From assembly GCF_019457905.1 (NCBI RefSeq), contig NZ_JAHZSV010000001.1, forward strand, positions 310,001-374,000: 64,000 nt of DNA, written 5' to 3'. Source of the DNA: Flagellimonas abyssi (lineage in GTDB: Bacteria > Bacteroidota > Bacteroidia > Flavobacteriales > Flavobacteriaceae). Positions within the stretch are counted from its first letter, which is position 1. The number at the start of each line of letters is the position of its first letter. The notes beneath the pieces are model-generated. The model was given only the letters and a program-made list of their open reading frames with translations. It did not search any database and was not told the origin of the DNA. Below are positions 42,796-51,507 of the stretch, one piece after another. The position numbers were made by a program, and so were the translations under genes.

Positions 42796-43551
42796 TTAAC
42801 TGTTCATCGAAGAAAGGATGAACTCCTTAAAGTCTTTTGAAATAGGTATCAAGTTATTATTGATCATAATATCCTTTGAGTTGATGGCATCAATATGATC
42901 TACATTAACGATATATGACTTATGCGCCCTATAAAATTTATTCTTTGGTAATTTCTCCAAATAATCCTTTAAGGGGGAACGTACCAAAAACTTTTTGTCG
43001 GCCGTGTTTACTTCCAAATAAACGTTATCGGCCTTAATAAACTGAATATCACTAAACTGGATTCTATAATAGAGATGTTGCTTCTTGACAAAAATAGAAT
43101 CTTTCAATATGGAATTGGATGTTATCTCATCTGCTGCATCGTCATCCGCTACCTTCTGGTTCCCTTTTTTCTCGTAGTTAAAATTGGAAAGGGCAATTTC
43201 AATAGAGGTATAAAGATCTTGTTGTTCAAAAGGTTTTACCAAATAGCCATCTGGTTTTACTGTCTTGGCGTTCTCTACCGTGGCGCGGTCTGAGTTGGAG
43301 GTAACAAATATGAAAGGAATGTTATAGGTATCGCGAATATGCTTTCCAAGGTCGATACCTGTTTTGTCCGAGGCCAAAATAATATCGATAAGCACAAGGT
43401 CCACGTGATTATTCTTCAATACGTCCACGGCCTGCTCATAAACAATGACATTGTCCACAATCTCATAGCCGATTTCCTCCAACATGGATTGCATGTCATC
43501 TGCGATGATGACATTATCCTCTACGATCAAAATTTTTATCGGATGTTCCAA
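42796..43551 (-). CDS. LytTR-family response regulator
   Basis: 251 residues: receiver domain (residues 5-120; ILIVEDN with acidic pocket, phosphoacceptor Asp in DLVLIDIILAS, TSN and K in GYLVKPF), a linker, and a LytTR DNA-binding domain (about 150-245; FIKADNVYLEV, FYRAHKSYIVN, ISKDFKEFIL). Starts 32 nt after menA, probably in the same transcript. Likely cognate of the TPR histidine kinase. Confidence 0.88.
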   Translation of the reverse strand: MEHPIKILIVEDNVIIADDMQSMLEEIGYEIVDNVIVYEQAVDVLKNNHVDLVLIDIILASDKTGIDLGKHIRDTYNIPFIFVTSNSDRATVENAKTVKPDGYLVKPFEQQDLYTSIEIALSNFNYEKKGNQKVADDDAADEITSNSILKDSIFVKKQHLYYRIQFSDIQFIKADNVYLEVNTADKKFLVRSPLKDYLEKLPKNKFYRAHKSYIVNVDHIDAINSKDIMINNNLIPISKDFKEFILSSMNS

Positions 43552-43583
43552 GTTCCTCTAAGTTTATTTGGTTGTATTCAAAT

Positions 43584-44492
43584 TTACAAAAAAATATTAA
43601 CAGATATTAAGAATAAAATAGCTAAAAGAAAGGTACTCAGGGCTACTTTTTTTAATTCCGTGTCCAAATCTCCAGGGTTTTGTGTCAGCCCTACTTTGCG
43701 TAAATGTATCAAAAGGGGAACAAATGCCAACATAAAAAAAGACGTTTTCCAATTTAAGTCTTCTATCCAAATAAATAATGCGAAACAGAACAAAGCCATC
43801 AATATCAAGAAAAAGTGATAACGCTTCCCATTATCGAACCCCATTTTTACGACCATTGTGATCTTACCATGTTTTTTGTCAGATACCGCATCACGAAGAT
43901 TGTTCAGGTTCAATACCGCTACGCATAAAAAACCAATGGCAACAGCTGGCAAAACATCGTTCCAACCCAAGGATTTTGTATAGAGAAACTTGCTGCCCAA
44001 CACTCCGAGCAAGCCAAAAAATAGGAACACAAACAAATCCCCCATCCCTCGATAACCATAAGCATTGGAACCAACAGTATATTTTATAGCGGCCCAGACG
44101 CTTAAAAGACCAAGTACAAAAAAAATAAGTATGTAAAAGAAATTCTCCAAGCCAAAAGCCATATAAATCAGTGCTATGGCGATTAGCATACTTATAACAA
44201 TGGAGATAATTATCCCTTTTTTGAGAGATCCTCTGGTTATGGAACCACTTTGGATGGCCCTAGCAGGCCCTATCCTATCTTCGTTATCGGTTCCCTTTAC
44301 CCCATCTCCATAATCATTGGCGAAATTTGAGGTGACCTGAAAACCAACAGTGGTCAAGAGGGCCAAAATAAATATAGTACCATCGAACTGGCCTTCCATT
44401 ACGGCCAATCCAGTTCCTACAATGATTCCCGAAAAAGAAAGAGGGAGTGTGCGCAGTCTAGCAGCTTGTACCCAAGCCTTAGTGTTTCCCAA
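43584..44492 (-). CDS. menA: 1,4-dihydroxy-2-naphthoate polyprenyltransferase (MenA)
   Basis: 302 residues, UbiA superfamily with about eight or nine membrane helices. First aspartate-rich motif in NFANDYGDGVKGTDNED (NDxxDxxxG) and second in NLRDAVSDKKHGK (DxxxD). It attaches the polyprenyl chain to DHNA to give demethylmenaquinone in the inner membrane. Start 2 nt after the SPOR stop, co-transcribed. Confidence 0.9.
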   Translation of the reverse strand: MGNTKAWVQAARLRTLPLSFSGIIVGTGLAVMEGQFDGTIFILALLTTVGFQVTSNFANDYGDGVKGTDNEDRIGPARAIQSGSITRGSLKKGIIISIVISMLIAIALIYMAFGLENFFYILIFFVLGLLSVWAAIKYTVGSNAYGYRGMGDLFVFLFFGLLGVLGSKFLYTKSLGWNDVLPAVAIGFLCVAVLNLNNLRDAVSDKKHGKITMVVKMGFDNGKRYHFFLILMALFCFALFIWIEDLNWKTSFFMLAFVPLLIHLRKVGLTQNPGDLDTELKKVALSTFLLAILFLISVNIFL

Positions 44493-44494
44493 GA

Positions 44495-45094
44495 TTAATA
44501 CGGATCTTCTATTTTAACTCTTTGGCCATCCTTATAAGATGCCACAAATGCATCTTGGAAACCCATTTGCACCAATTGTTTTCTAAATTTCTGAGCTTCT
44601 TCCAAAGTCTCAAAATTACCCAGTGAATAGGCATAAAAAGGGTTGGTCTTCACAAAAAGTGTATTTGTCAACGCCTCGGAGGCCAAGGTCACATTGTTTT
44701 CGACAAAGGATTTTACCTGAACAGAATAGATTTTTTCTTTGTTCAAAAACTCCTTTGCCAAGTAAAATTCCTTTACCAAGCTCAATTCTTCGTTCTGGGA
44801 TTTCAGATTGTTTATTCTTGCCTTTATCACGTCCAAACTATCCAATGATACCAAAACATTGCTTTGGTTTTCAAAGGACTGTTTACTGCTCAGTCCGGCC
44901 GTAAACGATGTGATGGCCAATGTTCCGATTACAAAGAGACCTACAAAACCCAACAAGATGTTTCGTTGTAGTTTAATCTTTTTTAGATCTTTATTTTTGA
45001 ATTTTATTTGATCGAGCAGTCTCTCGTTGATAATCTGGGCCTTGTCTATATCCTTATGAAGGTCCAATAAATCGCTTTCTTCAATAAAAGGCAT
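44495..45094 (-). CDS. Membrane-anchored SPOR-domain protein
   Basis: 199 residues: cytoplasmic coiled N-terminus, one membrane helix (NILLGFVGLFVIGTLAITSF, about 45-65), a short coiled coil, and a C-terminal SPOR-like domain (YSVQVKSFVENNV ... YSLGNFETLEEAQKFRKQLVQMGFQDAFVASYKDG, quoted in parts). SPOR domains bind denuded septal peptidoglycan. It may localise to division sites. Co-transcribed with menA (2-nt gap). Confidence 0.78.
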   Translation of the reverse strand: MPFIEESDLLDLHKDIDKAQIINERLLDQIKFKNKDLKKIKLQRNILLGFVGLFVIGTLAITSFTAGLSSKQSFENQSNVLVSLDSLDVIKARINNLKSQNEELSLVKEFYLAKEFLNKEKIYSVQVKSFVENNVTLASEALTNTLFVKTNPFYAYSLGNFETLEEAQKFRKQLVQMGFQDAFVASYKDGQRVKIEDPY

Positions 45095-45119
45095 ATTGTA
45101 TAGGGAGTTATAATTATGC

Positions 45120-45138
45120 GCTACGCTAAAAGCGTAGC
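45120..45138. repeat. Perfect 8-bp hairpin upstream of SPOR gene
   Basis: GCTACGCT (45120-45127) and AGCGTAGC (45131-45138) around AAA, in the spacer between the CvfB stop and the SPOR start. No U-tract, so it is not a clear terminator; it could be an mRNA leader hairpin. Confidence 0.5.
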
Positions 45139-45241
45139 TACCAATAAGTTAATCTGAATTGTTACAAAAATAAAATATTTGTTCAAAGAAAAAAACTTTA
45201 TGGCTCTAAAGCTTGCAATAATCTGCTCTTCAAGACTTTTA

Positions 45242-46072
45242 TTACAATAAATAGATGCCATCTTCTTGAATGTTTATTTTTCGCTGTCGATATAAAATGC
45301 CCGCTCCTTTTTTGAAAGCTTTTTTGCTCATGTGAAGGGTACTCATAATTTCATCAGGTGATGATTTATCGTGCAATGGTAAAAACCCATCGTTTTGCAC
45401 AAGCTTGTCCAAAATCGTTTTGGCCGTGGGCTCCAGCATTTTCGAACCAATGGGCTGCAGGGAAATATCCAATTTTTTATCGTCCCTTACGTTCTTGATA
45501 AATCCTTTAAGGTAATCACCAACATTGACCGGCTTAAAAATATCACTATCAAATATGAGTCCTTTGTGACGATTATCCACGATTACTTCCCAGCCCAAAG
45601 GAGTCTTTCGGTGCACCAAAAGATCGACTTCATCATTCTGTTCGTACGCTACATTTTCATTGGATAAAAACTTATCTACCCTACTCGAACCGGTCAACCG
45701 CATACTCTCCTCGTCCATATAACAATGAACTATGTATGTATTGCCTTCCTCCATGCGTTGGGACTGTTCCCTAAAGGGAACAAGTAAATGTTTCTCCAAC
45801 CCCCAGTCCATAAAGGCTCCGTATGCCCCCACTTCTACCACTCTTAAATAGGCAAATCCGTTTCGAATGACCTTGGGCTTCAAAGTGGTCGAAATCGGAC
45901 GTTCCGCATTGTCCAGATAACAGAACACCTCCATTTCTTGGTCAATTTCAAAATCCTCGGGCACATATTTGTTGGGCAAAAGTATTTCCGTGCCTTCATC
46001 ATCTCCCAAAAAAAGTCCTATGCTGGTGCTCCTGAGCACCTTAAGGGTGTTGTAGTTTCCCAATTCTATCAT
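45242..46072 (-). CDS. S1-domain RNA-binding protein, CvfB-like
   Basis: 276 residues with repeated S1/OB-fold motifs (YAFLRVVEVGAYGAFMDWGLEKHLLVP is the S1 signature region; GLIFDSDIFKPVNVGDYLKGFI the second) and a C-terminal winged helix (LHMSKKAFKKGAGILYRQ). CvfB-type proteins bind RNA and influence virulence or stress responses. It precedes the SPOR gene by 147 nt. Confidence 0.82.
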   Translation of the reverse strand: MIELGNYNTLKVLRSTSIGLFLGDDEGTEILLPNKYVPEDFEIDQEMEVFCYLDNAERPISTTLKPKVIRNGFAYLRVVEVGAYGAFMDWGLEKHLLVPFREQSQRMEEGNTYIVHCYMDEESMRLTGSSRVDKFLSNENVAYEQNDEVDLLVHRKTPLGWEVIVDNRHKGLIFDSDIFKPVNVGDYLKGFIKNVRDDKKLDISLQPIGSKMLEPTAKTILDKLVQNDGFLPLHDKSSPDEIMSTLHMSKKAFKKGAGILYRQRKINIQEDGIYLL

Positions 46073-46107
46073 AAGGCAAAGGTAGCTGTAAATTATGGGT
46101 ATAAAAA

Positions 46108-46132
46108 AAGCTGCCCTAATTTGGACAGCTTC
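46108..46132 (-). terminator. Terminator after the DUF2853 gene
   Basis: Minus strand AGCTGTCC-AAATTA-GGGCAGCT with a G-U pair, followed by about seven U. It follows the DUF2853 stop (46151) and precedes the CvfB-like gene. Confidence 0.75.
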
Positions 46133-46150
46133 TTTACATGGTTCGTAATC

Positions 46151-46492
46151 TTAATTATAAACCGATTCCTTTCCAAAGTGTTTTGTCAACATATAATAGA
46201 TGACAGCACGATGTTTATTTTTTTCCGACTTTCCATACGCATCAATAACGCTGTTAACAGATTCCATTAAAGCCGGTGTCTCCGCCAATCCCAATTTCTT
46301 GATCAAGAAATTGTTCTTTACCGTTTCCAGTTCCTTTTCGTCAGACCCAGAAACTTTGGAAGCATCCAAATTATAAATGGCTGGCCCCAAACCTATGGCA
46401 ACTTTTGTCAACAACTCCATATCTGGAGTTTGTCCAAATTTACTTTTGATGTCCTCGGCGTACTTTTCAATTAATTCGTCTCTTTTACTCAT
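46151..46492 (-). CDS. DUF2853-family protein
   Basis: 113 residues of the helical DUF2853 family: RDELIEKYAEDIKSKFG, MELLTKVAIGLGPAIYN, and NFLIKKLGLAETPALMESVN with a C-terminal HRAVIYYMLTKHFGK. Cytoplasmic, function unknown. It sits between menD and the CvfB gene in many flavobacteria, and here 40 nt after menD. Confidence 0.85.
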   Translation of the reverse strand: MSKRDELIEKYAEDIKSKFGQTPDMELLTKVAIGLGPAIYNLDASKVSGSDEKELETVKNNFLIKKLGLAETPALMESVNSVIDAYGKSEKNKHRAVIYYMLTKHFGKESVYN

Positions 46493-46531
46493 AGTGTGTT
46501 AGTGTTGTAAATGGATTTTATAGCTAGGCTT

Positions 46532-48271
46532 CTAAGATATAAAATCGAAGTACCCAAGCAAAATTTTATTGTTCAAAACCCGTGGTGTGGCGACTTCTAG
46601 GATTTTTGGCCTTTCCGATCCTGAATAAAATTCCTCCAATCCAACTTCTAATTCATTCTTGTTCTTTGCAGTGATGTGGTCAAAACCATACATTTCTGCT
46701 AGATGCTTTGCAGATAGTTGGTGGCTGGTCTCAAAAAAGGTCTCAAACTCTTCGGTATCCTCCTTGCCCGGTAAGATCCTAAAAATGCCACCTCCTGAAT
46801 TGTTGATGAGTACGATTCTGAAATCAGGTCTCAAATACTTGTTCCACAGTGCATTACTATCATAAAAAAAACTAAGGTCGCCTGTGAGTAAAACGGTTGG
46901 CATGTTGCTGTAAATGGAACTGCCTATAGCTGTGGATGTTGTGCCATCGATTCCACTTGTCCCACGATTGCAGAACACTTGCAAGGAAGGGTCCATGGCA
47001 AAAAGTTGTGCATACCTTACCGTGGAGCTATTGGCCAAATGTACCTGATACCCTTTGGGTATGTTTTTGATGATGCGGTCAAAAGCCATAAAATCAGAAA
47101 ATGGGATTTCCTTCAAATAGTCCTTGCGCTTTCTCTCATAGTTATCTTTTCTATGTTCCCAAAACGTTTTAAAATCGCTCTCATCAGAACCATTTGCCCC
47201 CATTCTTTTAAAAAACTGATTGGGATTGGTTTTGATGTGCTTTGTCAAACAATAAAAAGTGTCATTGGCTTTCTTGGTATCGATATGCCAATGCTGCTTG
47301 GACTTGTACTCCCTCAAAAAAGCCTTTATTTTTTTGGACACGATCAAACCTCCAAAGGTTACCAAGAGTTCAGGTTGCAACTTTTGGAAAAGCTCTTGCC
47401 TGTTTTGAGATTTTTCAATTGGCGCGATAATGCTGTCTATACTCTCAAAAAAATCTGGATGATGCAGGTTAGATGTAGTCTCGGTGAACAAGACCGTATT
47501 CGGGTCGTTGGCTAATATCTCCAAAACATCCTTATCAATGGCATTGGGACGATTAACACCGACCAAAACCATTTTTCTAGAACTGTTGTTCCAAATTTTG
47601 GCCAATTCATCCCAATTTTCTTCCGTCGGGTTACCTAAGCCTGTCTCAATCTCAACGTTTTGTATCTGGACAGAAGGCTCCTCTTCCCTTCCATACAAAG
47701 GCTCCTCGAATGGAATGTTGATGTGAACGGGGTACTTTTCATCAAAGGCAACTGCCAGTGCTTTGGCAATCTCTTTCTCGTTATGCACCTGTACTTCTTC
47801 TTGACTATTTCCCAACAAGGATTCTCCATATTTTGAAATGGTATTGGTTGCATGGGAAACGTCCTGCTTCAAATTAGCAGAATAGCCAATATGTTTTTCC
47901 AGCACATTTTCCTGTCGTATGGTCTGTCCATCGCCAATATCTATTCGATAGCTGGGTCTATCCGCAGATACCACGATCAATGGGATATCGCTATAATATG
48001 CCTCCGCTACGGCTGGGTAAAAATTCAACATGGCACTACCGGAAGAGCAAAGTACGGCAACGGGTTCTTGTAAGTGCTGCGCCATTCCCATCGCAAAAAA
48101 AGCGGCACAGCGTTCATCAACAATGCTGAAACAGTTAAAAAATGAATTTTTGGTAAAACTAATGGTCAATGGGGCATTTCGGGACCCCGGAGAGATAACT
48201 ATATTTTTAACACCCTTTGATTTAAAATACAAAACCAAGGTCTGCGCAGCGGGTATATCTGAGTACATCAT
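46532..48271 (-). CDS. menD: 2-succinyl-5-enolpyruvyl-6-hydroxy-3-cyclohexene-1-carboxylate synthase (MenD)
   Basis: 579 residues. ThDP-dependent enzyme: SPGSRNAPLTI and DERCAAFFAMG near the N-terminus (with the active-site Glu of the ThDP family), FADDLR-like TGDLSFFYDSNALW for the Mg-ThDP motif, and NNSGGGIFRILPG. It adds succinic semialdehyde from 2-oxoglutarate to isochorismate. menF lies 55 nt upstream and the pair is co-transcribed. Confidence 0.92.
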   Translation of the reverse strand: MMYSDIPAAQTLVLYFKSKGVKNIVISPGSRNAPLTISFTKNSFFNCFSIVDERCAAFFAMGMAQHLQEPVAVLCSSGSAMLNFYPAVAEAYYSDIPLIVVSADRPSYRIDIGDGQTIRQENVLEKHIGYSANLKQDVSHATNTISKYGESLLGNSQEEVQVHNEKEIAKALAVAFDEKYPVHINIPFEEPLYGREEEPSVQIQNVEIETGLGNPTEENWDELAKIWNNSSRKMVLVGVNRPNAIDKDVLEILANDPNTVLFTETTSNLHHPDFFESIDSIIAPIEKSQNRQELFQKLQPELLVTFGGLIVSKKIKAFLREYKSKQHWHIDTKKANDTFYCLTKHIKTNPNQFFKRMGANGSDESDFKTFWEHRKDNYERKRKDYLKEIPFSDFMAFDRIIKNIPKGYQVHLANSSTVRYAQLFAMDPSLQVFCNRGTSGIDGTTSTAIGSSIYSNMPTVLLTGDLSFFYDSNALWNKYLRPDFRIVLINNSGGGIFRILPGKEDTEEFETFFETSHQLSAKHLAEMYGFDHITAKNKNELEVGLEEFYSGSERPKILEVATPRVLNNKILLGYFDFIS

Positions 48272-48326
48272 GGACTACAAAAATACATTATCTGGATGGT
48301 AAAAAGCCTAAATAACCAGCATCAAT

Positions 48327-49388
48327 TTACAGGACACCCAGCATAGTCTTGCTCTTGTTCTGGGTTTCTATCCATTCGCTTTCAGGATCAGATGCTTCCG
48401 TGATTCCGCCTCCTACAAAAATAGAAGCGACATCTGTTTCCAATTGCATACACCTAAGGTTAACAAATAGGGACAGCTCTCCTTGAGCCCGCAAATTTAA
48501 CTCGCCCAAAAAGCCCGTGTAAAAGGTTCTTTGGTAATTTTCGTTGGCCTGTATGAATTGTTGTGCCTCCTTGGTTGGAATTCCGCATACGGCAGGGGTT
48601 GGATGCAAGGCTCTGATTACTTCCTTAACCTTTAGGTTAGGTAGCATGGTGCCGCGTACCTCCGAACGCAAATGCCATAAGTTACCGGCTCGTACGGACT
48701 CTGCTTCATCTATTTCCAAGCGTTCCATGGTATGGGCCAATTTATCGCCAATATACTCGGATACCATTTGTTGTTCCTCGATTTCTTTGTCTCCCCAATC
48801 GGGCTTTTTGTTCTCCACATAGGGTAAGGTGGCTGCCAGGGACATGGTCTGTAATTTCTTATCTTTTATCTTCACCAACGTTTCTGGAGTTGCCCCGCAC
48901 CACGTCCCAACTTTGGGGTGGTAAAAAAGATATCCAAAGGCATTCTGATATCTGTTCAGAAGGGTCTTGAATATGTTGATGGGCGATTTGGTCAAAGGAA
49001 CCTCAATTTTTCTGGAAAGTACCACTTTTTGAAGTCTCCCCTTTTGAATTTCCCTTATGCCATTTTTCACCAGTTTGATATGACCTTCCTTTCCCGAATC
49101 ATCGAGGGAAATATCCGAAGTATTTTCTGCTTCTTCGCGCGTGTAACTGCTTTTCCAGAATGTATCGGGCGTCACCAAAACTGTTTGTTCCCCCTCCTTA
49201 AAAGGGGCAAAAACAAAACCTTTTTCCGTAAAATCCAAGGGTTGATAGTGTTCCGCGTCGGTTTGAAAAACACCAAAAATATCGTTCTCTCGGGGCTTAC
49301 GATAGATTACAAAGGGCAGATGATCTTTAAAACTGGCCTCTACCCTATTCCAAATTTCTTGAAGCTCCTTACTTTCTGGGTAACGCAA
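48327..49388 (-). CDS. menF: Isochorismate synthase (MenF/EntC)
   Basis: 353 residues of the chorismate-binding family. GAIREIQKGRLQKVVLSRKIEV, PETLVKIKDKKLQTMSLAATLP, HLRSEVRGTM and the GITEASDPESEW end (chorismate/Mg site) are seen. It converts chorismate to isochorismate for menaquinone. The upstream thioesterase overlaps its start by 20 nt, so they are co-transcribed. It might instead feed a siderophore, but menD next to it favours menaquinone. Confidence 0.88.
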   Translation of the reverse strand: MRYPESKELQEIWNRVEASFKDHLPFVIYRKPRENDIFGVFQTDAEHYQPLDFTEKGFVFAPFKEGEQTVLVTPDTFWKSSYTREEAENTSDISLDDSGKEGHIKLVKNGIREIQKGRLQKVVLSRKIEVPLTKSPINIFKTLLNRYQNAFGYLFYHPKVGTWCGATPETLVKIKDKKLQTMSLAATLPYVENKKPDWGDKEIEEQQMVSEYIGDKLAHTMERLEIDEAESVRAGNLWHLRSEVRGTMLPNLKVKEVIRALHPTPAVCGIPTKEAQQFIQANENYQRTFYTGFLGELNLRAQGELSLFVNLRCMQLETDVASIFVGGGITEASDPESEWIETQNKSKTMLGVL

Positions 49389-49791
49389 TGGTGGTCAATT
49401 TACAGTTGGAAATCAAACGGTCCTCCTCGTCGGTAATCCGTATCTCCCACAATTGGGTGGTTCGGCCTTTGTGAAGAATGGAGGCCTTAGCATATACAAA
49501 GCCTTCCTTAATGGAACGTACATGGTTTGCCGCAATTTCGATACCGCGAACAAAAAACTTTTGACCATCCAAAAAAATATAGGATGCGGCGCTTCCCACG
49601 CTTTCGGCCAAAGCCACCGATGCTCCTCCATGTAGAACGCCATCGGGTTGGTGGACTTTGGGCGTGACGGGCATTTTGGCCAAGAGAAAGTTTTCGCCAA
49701 CATCAATATAGGTAATATCCAATGTTTCCATTAATGTGCCCTTGCAAATTTCGTTGCAAACGGACAGAATCTTCTCTTTATGCTCGTTCAT
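49369..49791 (-). CDS. PaaI-family hotdog thioesterase, candidate DHNA-CoA thioesterase
   Basis: 140 residues, hotdog fold with the PaaI/acot13 motif HGGASVALAESVGSAAS (HGGxxxxLxE) and the helix after it. The start at 49791 (MNEHKEKILSVCNE) is chosen by the family N-terminus, though the frame extends to 49830. It overlaps menF by 20 nt. Its position within the menaquinone cluster suggests hydrolysis of 1,4-dihydroxy-2-naphthoyl-CoA (MenI role), but other acyl-CoA substrates are possible. Confidence 0.72.
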   Translation of the reverse strand: MNEHKEKILSVCNEICKGTLMETLDITYIDVGENFLLAKMPVTPKVHQPDGVLHGGASVALAESVGSAASYIFLDGQKFFVRGIEIAANHVRSIKEGFVYAKASILHKGRTTQLWEIRITDEEDRLISNCKLTTIALPRK

Positions 49792-49853
49792 CCTTCTACT
49801 TTTTTGTAAAATTACATAAAGCTTTGCCAATATCTAAATCAGCAATTTTAAAC

Positions 49854-50501
49854 ATGTCCAATACCGAAAAGACTGTTACCTACACTACTGAAAATACATA
49901 CTTGACCCAGAACGATTTAACCTCCAAAACCAAGAATATATGGTTGGTTTTTCATGGAATAGGCTATTTGAGTCGCTATTTTGTGAAGTATTTTAAAGGG
50001 TTAAATACTGATGAAAATTACATTATAGTTCCCCAAGCACCTTCCAAGTATTATCTGAAAAATGAGTACAAATATGTTGGTGCCAGTTGGTTGACCAAAG
50101 AAAATACGGAAGCTGAAGTAAATAACGTCCTTAATTATATTGATGCAGTGCTTGAAGCCGAGAGCATACCAAAAGACGTAAATCTTATTCTCTTTGGATT
50201 TTCGCAAGGAGTTTCCGTAGCTACGCGATGGCTGGCCAGCAAAAAGGCGAGTTGTAAACTAGTTGCATTATATGCCGGGGGCATTCCCAATGAATTAAAA
50301 CCCGAGGATTTTGATTTTATGGACTTCGACTCCACAAAGATTAAAATAGTTTATGGCGATCAAGATGAGTTTTTGACACCGGATAGATTAAAAGGCGAAA
50401 AAGTGAAAATTGACAGACTGTTTCAAAACAAAGCAGAAACCTTGGTTTTTGAAGGTGGCCACGAAGTGAAGCCTGAAATTATTGAAGGACTGCTGAAATA
50501 G
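49854..50501 (+). CDS. Alpha/beta hydrolase, phospholipase/carboxylesterase-like
   Basis: 215 residues. The nucleophile elbow GFSQGVS lies around 114 and the C-terminal GGHEVKPE contains the likely catalytic histidine. The fold resembles the phospholipase/carboxylesterase family (YpfH-like). No signal, so cytoplasmic. Divergent from the thioesterase; the ATG at 49854 (MSNTEKTVTYTT) is the plausible start although the frame is open to 49722. Confidence 0.78.
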   Translation: MSNTEKTVTYTTENTYLTQNDLTSKTKNIWLVFHGIGYLSRYFVKYFKGLNTDENYIIVPQAPSKYYLKNEYKYVGASWLTKENTEAEVNNVLNYIDAVLEAESIPKDVNLILFGFSQGVSVATRWLASKKASCKLVALYAGGIPNELKPEDFDFMDFDSTKIKIVYGDQDEFLTPDRLKGEKVKIDRLFQNKAETLVFEGGHEVKPEIIEGLLK

Positions 50502-50503
50502 GT

Positions 50504-51430
50504 TTAATTATTTGTCTCTTCCTTTGCTGTTTCTTCTTGATAATATTCGATGTTCCTTGTAATATAGGTATTATTGGGTGTTACAATTTGTTTTACCCAA
50601 TTGCTGGGCGTGTGATTATCGAACTGAAAAATATATTTATCGGTAGATTCTGTGTTCACCGTTTTCTTTACCATTCTGCTCAACTTACCATCGGTGTAAT
50701 AGTAAAATCTCTTTTTCTGCGATACAAATTCCTTCCCTGCCATGTCATATAAAAAGTCTTCGCTGGTCACCACTTTTCCGTCTGCATTGAAAACTTCTTC
50801 CAAGGCAGTATTGGGCTCGCCGTCAATATATTCTTTGGTCAACACAACCTTTTGGTTGCCATTTGGTCCCTTTTTGGTAGAGGTTCTCACGGTTTTTTGT
50901 AAAATTCCATTGGTGAAGGTGCTCACTGTTTGCTCGTTCTTTACCTGGGAATATTCAAAAGTGGTCTCATCGACCCCTTCATCGTTAGAGGAAATCATTT
51001 TTATCAATTTCCCTTCGTCATCATAATGGTATTGTTGCTGCTCCAAGAACTGTTTGTCGTATGAGATGATTTTTTCGATAACCTTTCTGTTGGGAACTGT
51101 ATCGATCTCATAGAAATTGGCCATGGAAGTAGACTCGTCCAAAACCTTGCCCTTATAACTTTCCATCCGCTTCTCCACCAACTCACCATAATCATATTTA
51201 TAATAAGTAATATCCTGGTCGGTGTCGTTGTACTGGGTTATGGTCCTTGTCAATGTGCCATCTCGGTTAAACTCGAACAGTTCCTTACCGTAGTCCGTGG
51301 TGACCAAACATGACTTTACAGGGCCTTTAAGGTCGAAATCCTCTACTTTGAAAATCTGGATTTCTTGGGACCAAAGTCCAAGAACCTGTATCAATGAAAA
51401 AAGGGAAAAGATGGTGTAGTGTTTTTTCAT
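50504..51430 (-). CDS. Secreted YD-repeat-like hypothetical protein
   Basis: 308 residues with a signal peptide (IFSLFSLIQVLGLWSQ). The mature part has Tyr-Asp/Asn repeats with glycine turns, e.g. YHYDDEGKLIKMIS, EVFNADGKVVTSEDFLYD, FYYYTDGKLSRMV, a pattern similar to RHS/YD repeats that form beta-spirals. Convergent with the hydrolase (3-nt gap). Function unknown; probably secreted or periplasmic. Confidence 0.65.
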   Translation of the reverse strand: MKKHYTIFSLFSLIQVLGLWSQEIQIFKVEDFDLKGPVKSCLVTTDYGKELFEFNRDGTLTRTITQYNDTDQDITYYKYDYGELVEKRMESYKGKVLDESTSMANFYEIDTVPNRKVIEKIISYDKQFLEQQQYHYDDEGKLIKMISSNDEGVDETTFEYSQVKNEQTVSTFTNGILQKTVRTSTKKGPNGNQKVVLTKEYIDGEPNTALEEVFNADGKVVTSEDFLYDMAGKEFVSQKKRFYYYTDGKLSRMVKKTVNTESTDKYIFQFDNHTPSNWVKQIVTPNNTYITRNIEYYQEETAKEETNN

Positions 51431-51507
51431 GCTGTAAAATTACTTGTAAAAAATTCAACTGAAAAATCTGAACCGCATATATCCTGCCAGAATCGACAAG
51501 AAATCAC

